From positions 1-40,330 of the forward strand of contig JALAGS010000119.1 in assembly GCA_022712315.1 (NCBI GenBank): a stretch of DNA of 40,330 nt, read 5' to 3'. This DNA is from Sphingobacterium sp. (GTDB lineage Bacteria; Bacteroidota; Bacteroidia; Sphingobacteriales; Sphingobacteriaceae). The notes under the pieces were generated by a model. That model saw only the letters and a program-made list of their open reading frames with translations, searched no databases and had not been told where the DNA came from. A program made the translations under genes and the position numbers. Positions 17,965 through 25,042 of this stretch are shown piece after piece (the stretch's first letter is position 1; each line of letters opens with the position of its first letter).

Positions 17965-18534
17965 ATGAGCGGTAAATTAATTATATTCTCGGCACCATCG
18001 GGAGCGGGAAAAACAACAATAGTAAGGGATCTTTTAAGTAAACATGGCGATAAAATAGAGTTTTCCATTTCTGCGAGTACACGCGATCCCAGAGGACAGG
18101 AAGTGAATGGAAAAGACTACTACTTTATGTCGAAAGAAGAGTTTTTACATAAAGTAGCCAAACAAGAATTTATCGAGTTCGAAGAAGTTTATTCGGGTAC
18201 ATTTTATGGGACGCTGCGTTCTGAAATTGAACGTATCTGGAAAGAAGGTAAACATGTTATTTTTGATATCGATGTTGTCGGCGGATTACGTTTGAAATCT
18301 AAATTTCCAGAACAGGCAATCTCGATATTCGTTCAGCCACCTTCTTTGGAGGTCCTTAAGGAACGATTAACAGGACGTGGAACGGACTCCGAGGAAAAAC
18401 TACAGGAGCGGTTTGCGAAGGCTGAATTGGAGCTTACGTATGCCAATAAGTTTGATGTTATATTGAAGAATTTTGATTTAGCTACCGCATGTGCCGAGGC
18501 GGAAGAAATCGTCATGGGATTTATCAATAAATAG
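17965..18534 (+). CDS. gmk: guanylate kinase Gmk
   Basis: Transfers phosphate from ATP to GMP, an essential step of guanine nucleotide synthesis and recycling. The 189 residues are family length. The P-loop SAPSGAGKTT (9-18), the GMP-binding segment SISASTRDPRGQEVNGKDYYF (about 34-54) and FDIDVVGG near 98 are all intact. It starts two bases after yicC and ends four bases before nadD, so the three are almost certainly co-transcribed. Nothing unusual. Confidence 0.97.
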   Translation: MSGKLIIFSAPSGAGKTTIVRDLLSKHGDKIEFSISASTRDPRGQEVNGKDYYFMSKEEFLHKVAKQEFIEFEEVYSGTFYGTLRSEIERIWKEGKHVIFDIDVVGGLRLKSKFPEQAISIFVQPPSLEVLKERLTGRGTDSEEKLQERFAKAELELTYANKFDVILKNFDLATACAEAEEIVMGFINK

Positions 18535-18538
18535 GTTC

Positions 18539-19114
18539 ATGCGTAAGATTGGTTTATTTTTTGGCTCTTTTAATCCGGTGCATATTGGGCATCTGATCAT
18601 TGCTAATTATATGGCCAACTTTACCGGACTGGATGAAGTTTGGTTTGTGGTCTCGCCACAGAATCCGTTTAAAAAGAAATCTACGCTGGCAGATCCCTAT
18701 GACCGTTTGGAAATGTTGAATCTGGCGTTGGAAGATTGTGAACATCTGCGGGTCAGTGATATTGAATTCCACTTGCCCATACCATCGTATACCATCGATA
18801 CCTTGACCTATCTAAAGGAGAAATACCCTAATCGTGAATTCGTGCTTCTAATGGGGCAGGACAATTTGGAATCCCTGGAAAAATGGAAGAATGCTGATAT
18901 CATTTTGCGTGACTACCAAATTTATGTTTATCCGCGGCCGGGGTACGAAACTGAAAAATTTAAAGATCATCCTTCAATTATCATAACAGAAACACCGTTG
19001 ATGGAATTATCTTCTACTTTTCTGCGGAAGGCAATTAAGGAAAATAAAAATATTCAGTTTTTTACACCACAAAAGGTGATTGATTTTATCGATAAAAAAG
19101 GTCTATATTCTTAA
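18539..19114 (+). CDS. nadD: nicotinate-nucleotide adenylyltransferase NadD
   Basis: Joins ATP and nicotinate mononucleotide to form deamido-NAD, downstream of NadA's product. I choose ATG 18539 (191 residues) since MRKIGLFFGSFNPVHIGHL is the canonical start; a GTG-led extension inside gmk adds unrelated residues. GSFNPVHIGH (9-18) is the nucleotidyltransferase motif and SSTFLRKAI near 162 the family's C-terminal ATP-binding signature. PSYTIDTLTYLKEKYP around 82 is also typical. It is the last gene of yicC-gmk-nadD, followed by a strong terminator. Confidence 0.95.
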   Translation: MRKIGLFFGSFNPVHIGHLIIANYMANFTGLDEVWFVVSPQNPFKKKSTLADPYDRLEMLNLALEDCEHLRVSDIEFHLPIPSYTIDTLTYLKEKYPNREFVLLMGQDNLESLEKWKNADIILRDYQIYVYPRPGYETEKFKDHPSIIITETPLMELSSTFLRKAIKENKNIQFFTPQKVIDFIDKKGLYS

Positions 19115-19137
19115 TTTAGTCTGCAATAGACACAGGC

Positions 19138-19177
19138 AAAAAATCCCTAGATTTATTCAATCTAGGGATTTTTGTTT
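19138..19177 (+). terminator. terminator of yicC-gmk-nadD
   Basis: AAATCCCTAGA (19141-19151) pairs perfectly with TCTAGGGATTT (19161-19171), loop TTTATTCAA, with A and T tracts outside. It begins 24 bases past nadD. Confidence 0.88.
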
Positions 19178-19299
19178 TGTATAAGGAACCCGTATCAACT
19201 AATTTGCTAAGGTAGTGCCGAAAAGATTTTAGAAAATAAAGGGGAATAATTTTTGTGAGCATAATTTCTTTATTTTTAAAATCAATTAAATCATACGAT

Positions 19300-20055
19300 A
19301 TGAAAAGGGTAATTTTATTTATTATCGCTTTAGCTTGTTTTGGGAATGTCTTTGGACAAACGGATCAGACCGATGAAAATAATCTCTTCATGGATCCTGC
19401 TGCTATCGAAATGCGGAGCAAAATGACCATACCGCCCTATGGCTTGGAGAAAGTAAAAGCACTAATTGCAAAAATAATCCCAGAAGAAGATAAAGAAATG
19501 ACGGATGCAGGAACAAATGCGATTTCAGCTGTTGATTTTAAAAAACTATCTCTACGGGAGAAATTTACCTATACCATGATCCACGCGGAGTTATATGCGC
19601 AGAACTGTGCTATACCTGAGTACCAAACACAGATAGATAAAAAGATCTTTGGTACATTATTAGAAGGTTTTAATGAATCTTCCTGGTCACAGAGACAGAC
19701 CGATTTTCTGCAGGAAAATAGAGATTCTATTCTGAAACTTATTCAAGAATCTGTTGTGAGGAGCAAACGTATGGGGGTAAACTATAAGCATGCCATCGTA
19801 GAATTGAATGGTTGGCAAATGATTCCTTTTATTATTGATTATGCCAAGAGGACACCGAAAGACAAGGATGCGTTGACCCTGTTGCTGTTGCTGATGAAAC
19901 GTGGTGAATATCATGAATTTATTAAATCTGCTTCGTTTAAAAAGTTGTATGGAGAACAAAGTAATTATTATGCTTATTTAAATTACAACAAAGAAAATGA
20001 AACTTTGATCTTTAGTAGGGCGCTGAATTATTACAATGAGAAAAAAAGCAAGTAG
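19300..20055 (+). CDS. secreted protein of unknown family, paralogue A
   Basis: I do not recognise a named family. I start it at ATG 19300 (251 residues) because it gives a clean signal peptide (MKRVILFIIALACFGNVFG, then QTDQ). The mature part is mixed-charge and mostly helical. Blocks shared with the next gene are IPP..-..-..I near 47, REKFTYTMIHAELYAQNC (86-103), KKIFGTLL, WSQRQTDFL, MGVNYKHAIVELNGW and TPKDKDALTLLLLL. It has a single mature cysteine, C103, which aligns with the single mature cysteine C112 of the next gene. The last 20 bases overlap the start of paralogue B, so the pair is translationally coupled. Confidence 0.85.
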   Translation: MKRVILFIIALACFGNVFGQTDQTDENNLFMDPAAIEMRSKMTIPPYGLEKVKALIAKIIPEEDKEMTDAGTNAISAVDFKKLSLREKFTYTMIHAELYAQNCAIPEYQTQIDKKIFGTLLEGFNESSWSQRQTDFLQENRDSILKLIQESVVRSKRMGVNYKHAIVELNGWQMIPFIIDYAKRTPKDKDALTLLLLLMKRGEYHEFIKSASFKKLYGEQSNYYAYLNYNKENETLIFSRALNYYNEKKSK

Positions 20056-20818
20056 AGTAGTTGGGCTTTTGATCCTCTTTTTTGGAGGATTGTGCTTTAA
20101 CATCGTTAAAGCTCAGGAATACAAGGATGTCGCCTGGAGTGATCCCCGTCCTCAGGACTCTTCGTATTATGCCTTTCGGGAAAAAAATAGTATTCCCCCT
20201 TTTAACAGGAAAAGGATTCAAAATCTAATAGATAAACGTTTAAAGACTCTTCCTGACGAAGCATTGACTGACTATGATGCCGGAATATCTATCCGCGATT
20301 TTAATAGCTTGAGTTTTGAGGAGAAATTCACATACACGATGATTTATCCGGAGATATTTAGTCAAGCTTGTGCGGAACGTATGTTTTTATATGATCCGCA
20401 GAACAAAATATTCGGCCAGTTGCTTTTCGTTTACGGAGGTGTCTTTTGGAGTGATCGGCAGATCTCCTTTATGAAGAAGAATAGAGAAAAAGTGTTGGGA
20501 TTAATACAGGAGCTAGCTGCAAACACCCATGAATTGGGCTTAAATTACAAGTCGGCAATTTTGGAGATAAACGCTTGGGAAAGCATTCCCTTTTTGATTG
20601 ACTTTTATCGGTCAAACCCAAAGGACAAAGATATATTGACAACACTTTTACTGCTCTTAAAAAAAGCGAAAATTCCTGATTTCGAACGGTCGAAAATATA
20701 CAGCAAACTATATGGTTCAGATGTAAACTATGACAGCTGGATCAACTTTTCTGAGGCAAATGAGCGGTATATTATTGAAACTGCGGCGACATATTATAAG
20801 ATAAAACAGGGAAAATGA
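20036..20818 (+). CDS. secreted protein of unknown family, paralogue B
   Basis: A 260-residue paralogue of the preceding gene. Signal peptide about 1-26 (hydrophobic VVGLLILFFGGLCFNIVKA, then QE). Shared blocks are NSIPPFNRKRIQNLI, EEKFTYTMIYPEIFSQAC (95-112), NKIFGQLL, WSDRQISFM, LGLNYKSAILEINAWESIPF and NPKDKDILTTLLLLL. The only cysteine after the signal peptide is C112, at the same place as C103 in paralogue A. The gene starts inside the end of paralogue A and ends with TGA overlapping the ATG of the FGE-like gene (ATGA). Neither copy carries the sulfatase CxPxR motif. Function unknown; the context suggests a partner or substrate of the FGE-like protein. Confidence 0.87.
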   Translation: MRKKASRVVGLLILFFGGLCFNIVKAQEYKDVAWSDPRPQDSSYYAFREKNSIPPFNRKRIQNLIDKRLKTLPDEALTDYDAGISIRDFNSLSFEEKFTYTMIYPEIFSQACAERMFLYDPQNKIFGQLLFVYGGVFWSDRQISFMKKNREKVLGLIQELAANTHELGLNYKSAILEINAWESIPFLIDFYRSNPKDKDILTTLLLLLKKAKIPDFERSKIYSKLYGSDVNYDSWINFSEANERYIIETAATYYKIKQGK

Positions 20819-21732
20819 GGAAGCTACTCTATTTGATTGGCTGGATTCTCCTATGCTTTCCATGTGATGCACAGGAGAACAATTATGTTCAAATTCCAGC
20901 CGGTAATTACCAGTTAGGTGATACCGTAAGTCTAGACAATCCAAAAAGAACCGTATATATCGAATCGTTCTGGATCTCTAAATATGAGCTGACCAACGCT
21001 GATTTTGAGAAGTTTGTTCAGGCAACAGGCTATAAAACATTAGCGGAGCGCTACCATAACGCTATGGTCTTTGAGCCCGGACTGGAGGAGTTTCGTTGGC
21101 TGCAAGATAGTACAGCCTATTGGCGCTTTCCAAATGGGATAAGCCGGGGTGGTATTGAGGCAAAAATGCACCATCCGGTTACCTGTATTTCCTTCAGGGA
21201 TGTGTTAGCATATTGCGTATGGGCTGAATGCAGGTTACCATCTTTTGACGAGTGGGAGGTCGCAGCAAGAGCAGGTAGTGAGGGGTATTATTTTGATGGT
21301 GTAGATAAAGACAATATCGGCGACTATGCAAATATATGGCATGGAAGAGATCATTTGAAAGCCGATGTTTCAGATGGTTATCTCTATACCGCTCCAGTTG
21401 GAAAATTCAAACCAAACCCATGGGGACTTTACGATATCTTTGGCAATGTGTTTGAATTCTGTGCCGGCAAACTCAAAAGGGATGGTGATCGCTCTCTGGC
21501 ACACGCCCGTGGAGGCTCCTGGTGGTGCAGCAAAAATAGCTGTGCGGCATTCAATACGGTGTATATTGGTTCGGTAAGCCCCAATGCATCTTTTAGCAAT
21601 TTGGGATTTAGAACCGTAAAAAACTTTCATGATTCCTTTGGATCAACAACGGGTATGAAAGTTCTTGATGGCCTTTTGAAAACAGACACTTTCAGAAAAA
21701 AAGCCTTTATCCCTTCGGACAAAGACTTTTAA
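20815..21732 (+). CDS. secreted formylglycine-generating-enzyme-like (SUMF1/FGE-sulfatase domain) protein
   Basis: A 305-residue exported protein (signal peptide about 1-20, ending CDA before QE) with a SUMF1/FGE-sulfatase domain from about 25 to 270. Typical blocks are VQIPAGNYQLGD, FWISKYELTNADF, HPVTCISFRDVLAYC, RLPSFDEWEVAARAG, NPWGLYDIFGNVFEFC and SNLGFR. In true FGEs a Cys pair spaced C-x4-C binds copper and oxidises a substrate cysteine to formylglycine; here RGGSWWCSKNSC gives C238 and C243 with that exact spacing. Many SUMF1-domain proteins, such as GldJ/GldK, lack the pair. About 35 extra residues follow the domain. It overlaps paralogue B by four bases. No sulfatase is in the window. 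Confidence 0.9.
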   Translation: MRKLLYLIGWILLCFPCDAQENNYVQIPAGNYQLGDTVSLDNPKRTVYIESFWISKYELTNADFEKFVQATGYKTLAERYHNAMVFEPGLEEFRWLQDSTAYWRFPNGISRGGIEAKMHHPVTCISFRDVLAYCVWAECRLPSFDEWEVAARAGSEGYYFDGVDKDNIGDYANIWHGRDHLKADVSDGYLYTAPVGKFKPNPWGLYDIFGNVFEFCAGKLKRDGDRSLAHARGGSWWCSKNSCAAFNTVYIGSVSPNASFSNLGFRTVKNFHDSFGSTTGMKVLDGLLKTDTFRKKAFIPSDKDF

Positions 21733-21760
21733 AACAAAACTATCGTAAAGATGGAATTTT

Positions 21761-22531
21761 TTATCTTCCCATCCAGCCGCCATCGACTGTAAGGATTGTT
21801 CCATGTACATAATCAGATGCTTTTGAAGCGAGAAATACAGCCGGTCCTTTAAAGTCTTCCGGAGTACCCCAGCGCCCTGCTGGTATACGGTCCAAAATGG
21901 ATTTGGAGCGTTCAGGATCATCTCTTAGCGCTTCTGTATTATCCGTAGCGATGTACCCTGGAGCAAATCCATTGACATTAACCCCTTTCGATGCCCACTC
22001 GTTGGCAAAAGCTTTTACCAGAGATCCCACAGCCCCTTTCGAAGCAGCGTATCCCGGAACATTGATACCGCCCTGAAAGGTCAGTAAAGAAGCTGTAAAT
22101 ACAATCTTTCCAGTTCCACGTGAAATCATGTCCTTTCCGATTTCACGCGTTAGAATAAATTGTGCATTTTGATTGATCTCAATGATTTCATCCCAGTATT
22201 CATCGGGATGCTCAGCAGCAGGTTTACGAAGTATATTTCCCGCATTGTTAAAAAGGATATCAATCGTAGGATGTGCTGATTTTACGTTTTCTATGAACTT
22301 GTAGAGTGCTGTCCGTTTAGAAAAATCACATTGATAGGCATAGAAGTTTCTCCCCAATGCTTTTACAGATTTTTCTACCGCAGAGCCTTCAGTTTCCAAT
22401 GACGCGGAAACACCGATAATATCGGCTCCAGCTTCGGCCAATGCTTCGGCAATTGCCTTGCCAATTCCTCTTTTGCAGCCTGTTACCAAAGCTACTTTTC
22501 CACTTAAGTCAAAAGATTCCAGTATGGACAT
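21761..22531 (-). CDS. kduD: 2-dehydro-3-deoxy-D-gluconate 5-dehydrogenase KduD
   Basis: Short-chain dehydrogenase that reduces 5-keto-4-deoxyuronate-derived DKII to 2-keto-3-deoxygluconate in unsaturated uronate (pectin or glycosaminoglycan) breakdown. The 256 residues show the NAD-binding TGCKRGIG (17-24), NNAG (95-98), the catalytic Ser-Tyr-Lys with GYAASKGA (Y161, K165), and the KduD-typical PGYIATDNTEALRDD. It is the last gene of kduI-DUF4861-kduD; its ATG shares one base with the DUF4861 stop (TAATG). It is convergent with the FGE-like gene 28 bases away, and I saw no clear terminator between them. Confidence 0.93.
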   Translation of the reverse strand: MSILESFDLSGKVALVTGCKRGIGKAIAEALAEAGADIIGVSASLETEGSAVEKSVKALGRNFYAYQCDFSKRTALYKFIENVKSAHPTIDILFNNAGNILRKPAAEHPDEYWDEIIEINQNAQFILTREIGKDMISRGTGKIVFTASLLTFQGGINVPGYAASKGAVGSLVKAFANEWASKGVNVNGFAPGYIATDNTEALRDDPERSKSILDRIPAGRWGTPEDFKGPAVFLASKASDYVHGTILTVDGGWMGR

Positions 22532-23652
22532 TATTTTGAATATTTTATTGTTAATGGTTGATCTAAATTATTTTTAAATGTTTTGACATAGGATTGCCAT
22601 TGGTCAAAACTACCTATTTTACCCGCTTTGTTGAAAGCTGCCCCTGCAAAATAGACCAGCGGTTTATTATTTTTGACCGTTGTCGCCAGTAAAAACTGTT
22701 TTGGACTATCCTTGAAAACATATTTTACCTTCGGCAGGATCACGGCAGTGCCGGTAATTTTATCTCCTTCGGCAGGCTCCCAGTAAGCTAAAATTCCATT
22801 TTTTACATCATTTAGAATCTGAGGCTTTTCCTCTTTTCTTTTGGCGATTCCCACGACAATTGGTGTAGTTTCTGAACTCGTATTTTTGACCGAATAGCTT
22901 ATTTTGTTTAATTGGCTACCAGCATCTAGGGAGATTGTTTTTTCAACTTGCAACTGCTGACCTTTTACATTCTCGGGCTCATAGATGAGTTTAAATGTAG
23001 ACCGCAAAGGACCGTTATCCAATACTTCGTATTGGCGATAATGCTTATGGTATACGACCTGCTGGTCAATAAATGGAGTCGCATCGCCAACCCCTAAGGT
23101 TTGTCCAACGGAATAGTAATCTAGGCCCTTGCCATGATCTGCATGATAATCACCGGTCTTATACCATTCGTCTACGACAAGATCATTGCTGCGCTTTGCC
23201 CAAAAATCAAAACCCTGTGCATCCTCAGACGTTCCTTCTAAGGCCTTTCCGTACGCTCTAAAAGCGGCAATGTCATTTTCCCAGGCAAAGTCATCTTTGC
23301 GTTCAGGGATGTACCTAGCGTAAGTCTTGGGTGCAACTGCTGTAGGCATATTTTCATTCACCCCAAATGTCAACGAACTTTTAGGAGCGATGCTTATTTG
23401 GATCAATACATTTTGGGCTGTTGGCTTTCCTAGTTTTTCAAGCTGGTAAGCCAATTCCTTTTTGTCCTTATCCACAATCGTAAATACATTGTTTTTTAAT
23501 TCGAAGTGTTTTTCGAATGCTGTATAAGGGATGCTGATCAACTCCGTTCTTGCGCTCGCAGAAGGATTGCTTACGGTAATGGTTTTGTTGTTTTGCGCAG
23601 AGACAACTGTTGAAAGCCCTAGCGCTAAGCTCAATACGACTGTTTTTTTCAT
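22531..23652 (-). CDS. secreted DUF4861-family protein
   Basis: A 373-residue exported protein with a signal peptide (MKKTVVLSLALGLSTVVSA) and a beta-rich body. Sequence features such as ARYIPERKDDFAWENDIAAF (about 112-131), FDFWAKRSNDLVVDEWYK and DYHADHGKGLDYYSVG fit the DUF4861 family, which is often found in pectin and uronate utilisation loci. Its biochemical role is not established to my knowledge; some family members are suspected to act on unsaturated oligouronides. It lies 11 bases after kduI and one base into kduD, so it is co-expressed with the two cytoplasmic enzymes although it is itself exported. Confidence 0.82.
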   Translation of the reverse strand: MKKTVVLSLALGLSTVVSAQNNKTITVSNPSASARTELISIPYTAFEKHFELKNNVFTIVDKDKKELAYQLEKLGKPTAQNVLIQISIAPKSSLTFGVNENMPTAVAPKTYARYIPERKDDFAWENDIAAFRAYGKALEGTSEDAQGFDFWAKRSNDLVVDEWYKTGDYHADHGKGLDYYSVGQTLGVGDATPFIDQQVVYHKHYRQYEVLDNGPLRSTFKLIYEPENVKGQQLQVEKTISLDAGSQLNKISYSVKNTSSETTPIVVGIAKRKEEKPQILNDVKNGILAYWEPAEGDKITGTAVILPKVKYVFKDSPKQFLLATTVKNNKPLVYFAGAAFNKAGKIGSFDQWQSYVKTFKNNLDQPLTIKYSK

Positions 23653-23663
23653 TTGATAAAGGG

Positions 23664-24509
23664 TTACTTTAATTCAGTGATTGCACATTTGTCCATATCA
23701 TCATAGTCTAAATTTTCACCGGCCATTCCCCAGATGAAGGTATAATTGGAAGTTCCTGCACCAGAGTGAATTGACCATGGCGGTGAGATGACGGCTTGGT
23801 CGTTGTGCATCCAGATATGACGTGTTTCATCAATAGGTCCCATAAAGTGGGATACAGCCTGACCTTCAGGTAACTCAAAATAGAAATAAACTTCCATCCG
23901 GCGGTCATGCGTATGGGATGGCATTGTATTCCATACTGATCCGGGTTTTAGTTCGGTCATGCCCATCTGTAACTGGCAGGTTTGTACCTCCTTATTTAAT
24001 AACATCTGGTTGATCGTGCGATGATTAGCTGTTTCTAATGAGCCTAATTCAATTTTATTGGCACCTTCCTTGGTTACTTTCTTAGTAGGATAGCTGCAAT
24101 GCGCCGGAGTCGAGTTTAAATAGAATTTCGCTGGATTAGCGGTATCCTTACTGAAAAAATAAACCTCTTGAGCGCCCTGGCCAATGTAAAGTGCTTCTTT
24201 GGTATTGAGATCATATACGGTACCATCAACCTCAACCTGACCATTTCCACCAACATTGATAATACCCAGTTCTCTTCTGGAAAGGAAGTACGGTTCTTTT
24301 AGTAATTCCGGAATAGTATCCAATTTGATTTTTGAACTTACAGGCATTGCGCCACCAGCCATATAACGATCGTAGTGGGTATAGACAAAGTTAATTTTAT
24401 CTGCTTCAAAAACTTTTTCAATTAGAAAATTCTCTCTTAATCCTTGTGTATCTAAAGTTTTGTATTCCTTTGGCCCTATTGCATAGCGGGATTCAAAATT
24501 AATGCTCAT
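23664..24509 (-). CDS. kduI: 5-dehydro-4-deoxy-D-glucuronate isomerase KduI
   Basis: Cupin isomerase converting 5-keto-4-deoxyuronate to DKII, the step before KduD. I start it at 24509 (281 residues, MSINFESRYAIGPKEYKTLD), the family's usual length and start; a longer frame from 24581 adds 24 residues with no match. Metal-binding residues are visible in PSHTHDRRMEVYFYF (His, His, Glu) and SIHSGAGTSNYTFIWGMAGEN near the C-terminus. It is the first gene of the kdu unit. An imperfect CG-rich inverted repeat 67-82 bases upstream may be an operator. The later enzymes (kdgK, kdgA) are not here. Confidence 0.94.
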   Translation of the reverse strand: MSINFESRYAIGPKEYKTLDTQGLRENFLIEKVFEADKINFVYTHYDRYMAGGAMPVSSKIKLDTIPELLKEPYFLSRRELGIINVGGNGQVEVDGTVYDLNTKEALYIGQGAQEVYFFSKDTANPAKFYLNSTPAHCSYPTKKVTKEGANKIELGSLETANHRTINQMLLNKEVQTCQLQMGMTELKPGSVWNTMPSHTHDRRMEVYFYFELPEGQAVSHFMGPIDETRHIWMHNDQAVISPPWSIHSGAGTSNYTFIWGMAGENLDYDDMDKCAITELK

Positions 24510-24575
24510 AACTGAATTATTTTTTATTTGAATGCTAAATTTAGGGCTAATATTTGTCAATAACGATACAATCTT

Positions 24576-24591
24576 ACGCAAACGATGTCGT
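24576..24591 (-). promoter_or_regulatory. possible operator upstream of kduI
   Basis: ACGCAAACGATGTCGT is an imperfect inverted repeat (five of eight half-site positions match) with an AAACG core like that of LacI-family operators before Bacteroidota sugar genes. Its place 67 bases ahead of the kduI ATG suits control of the kdu unit. No regulator gene is in the window. Confidence 0.28.
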
Positions 24592-24641
24592 AGTGATTTT
24601 TAAGTCCTTTGTTTTTGAAATGATCTTCTTTATCTAACGAA

Positions 24642-24819
24642 TAACTTGATAACAACTTACTACCAATTCCTATAATAACACGGATATTACTGGGGGTTAA
24701 CAAGGGGTTAGCAGGGGGTTAACAGGGGTATACCCCTGTTAACCCCCTGCTAACCCGCATCAAAACTGGTATAATACCACTTTTAATACTAGCATTGGTA
24801 TACTATTGATGAGAAGTTA
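24642..24819. repeat. large palindromic element with 52-bp perfect core
   Basis: Centred between 24730 and 24731. Bases 24705-24756 form a perfect 52-bp palindrome. Farther out, TACCAAT (24661-24667) and ATTGGTA (24794-24800), then TAACTT (24642-24647) and AAGTTA (24814-24819), are symmetric about the same centre, giving an imperfect palindrome of about 178 bp. The left half contains tandem 11-bp units: GGGGGTTAACA (24692-24702), AGGGGTTAGCA (24703-24713) and GGGGGTTAACA (24714-24724); inverted units follow on the right. The core is far more GC-rich than its surroundings. It sits between divergent kduI and surE, so it is not a normal terminator. Confidence 0.85.
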
Positions 24820-24937
24820 GTATTCTGCCGTTTTTATTTTGATACTGCTTTGTTGCTTATTCAATGCTTGTAGGCACCGCTATAAATAATAATTGACTGG
24901 AGTGGCAATATTATTTACATCTCGGTTTCAGATTTAC

Positions 24938-24945
24938 TAACTTCG
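24938..24945 (+). promoter_or_regulatory. -7-like box before surE unit
   Basis: TAACTTCG matches the Bacteroidota -7 consensus TAnnTTTG except for one C. It lies three bases before the ATG of a 28-codon ORF and about 100 bases before surE. No clear -33 element. Confidence 0.3.
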
Positions 24946-24948
24946 CAT

Positions 24949-25035
24949 ATGGTAAAGAAGAAATCCCCATATGCTAAAAGCACAAACATGGATGGAGACA
25001 ATTGGGGATTCCATACGACCATAAAAGAGAAATAA
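24949..25035 (+). CDS. possible 28-residue small protein upstream of surE
   Basis: ATG at 24949 opens a 28-codon frame beginning MVKKKSPYAKSTNMDGDNWG and ending with IKEK. It stops at 25035, seven bases before the surE ATG. The reading is basic then polar, with no hydrophobic stretch, so a soluble micro-protein or a leader peptide are both possible. A -7-like box three bases before the ATG would make its transcript nearly leaderless. I recognise no family, and chance cannot be excluded at this length. Confidence 0.4.
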   Translation: MVKKKSPYAKSTNMDGDNWGFHTTIKEK

Positions 25036-25042
25036 ATTACAT

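Noticed and set aside
19300..20818. Possible sulfatase CxPxR motif in the two paralogues
   Set aside because: Around the lone cysteines the sequences are NCAIPEYQ and ACAERMFL; neither is CxPxR, so they are not ordinary FGE substrates.
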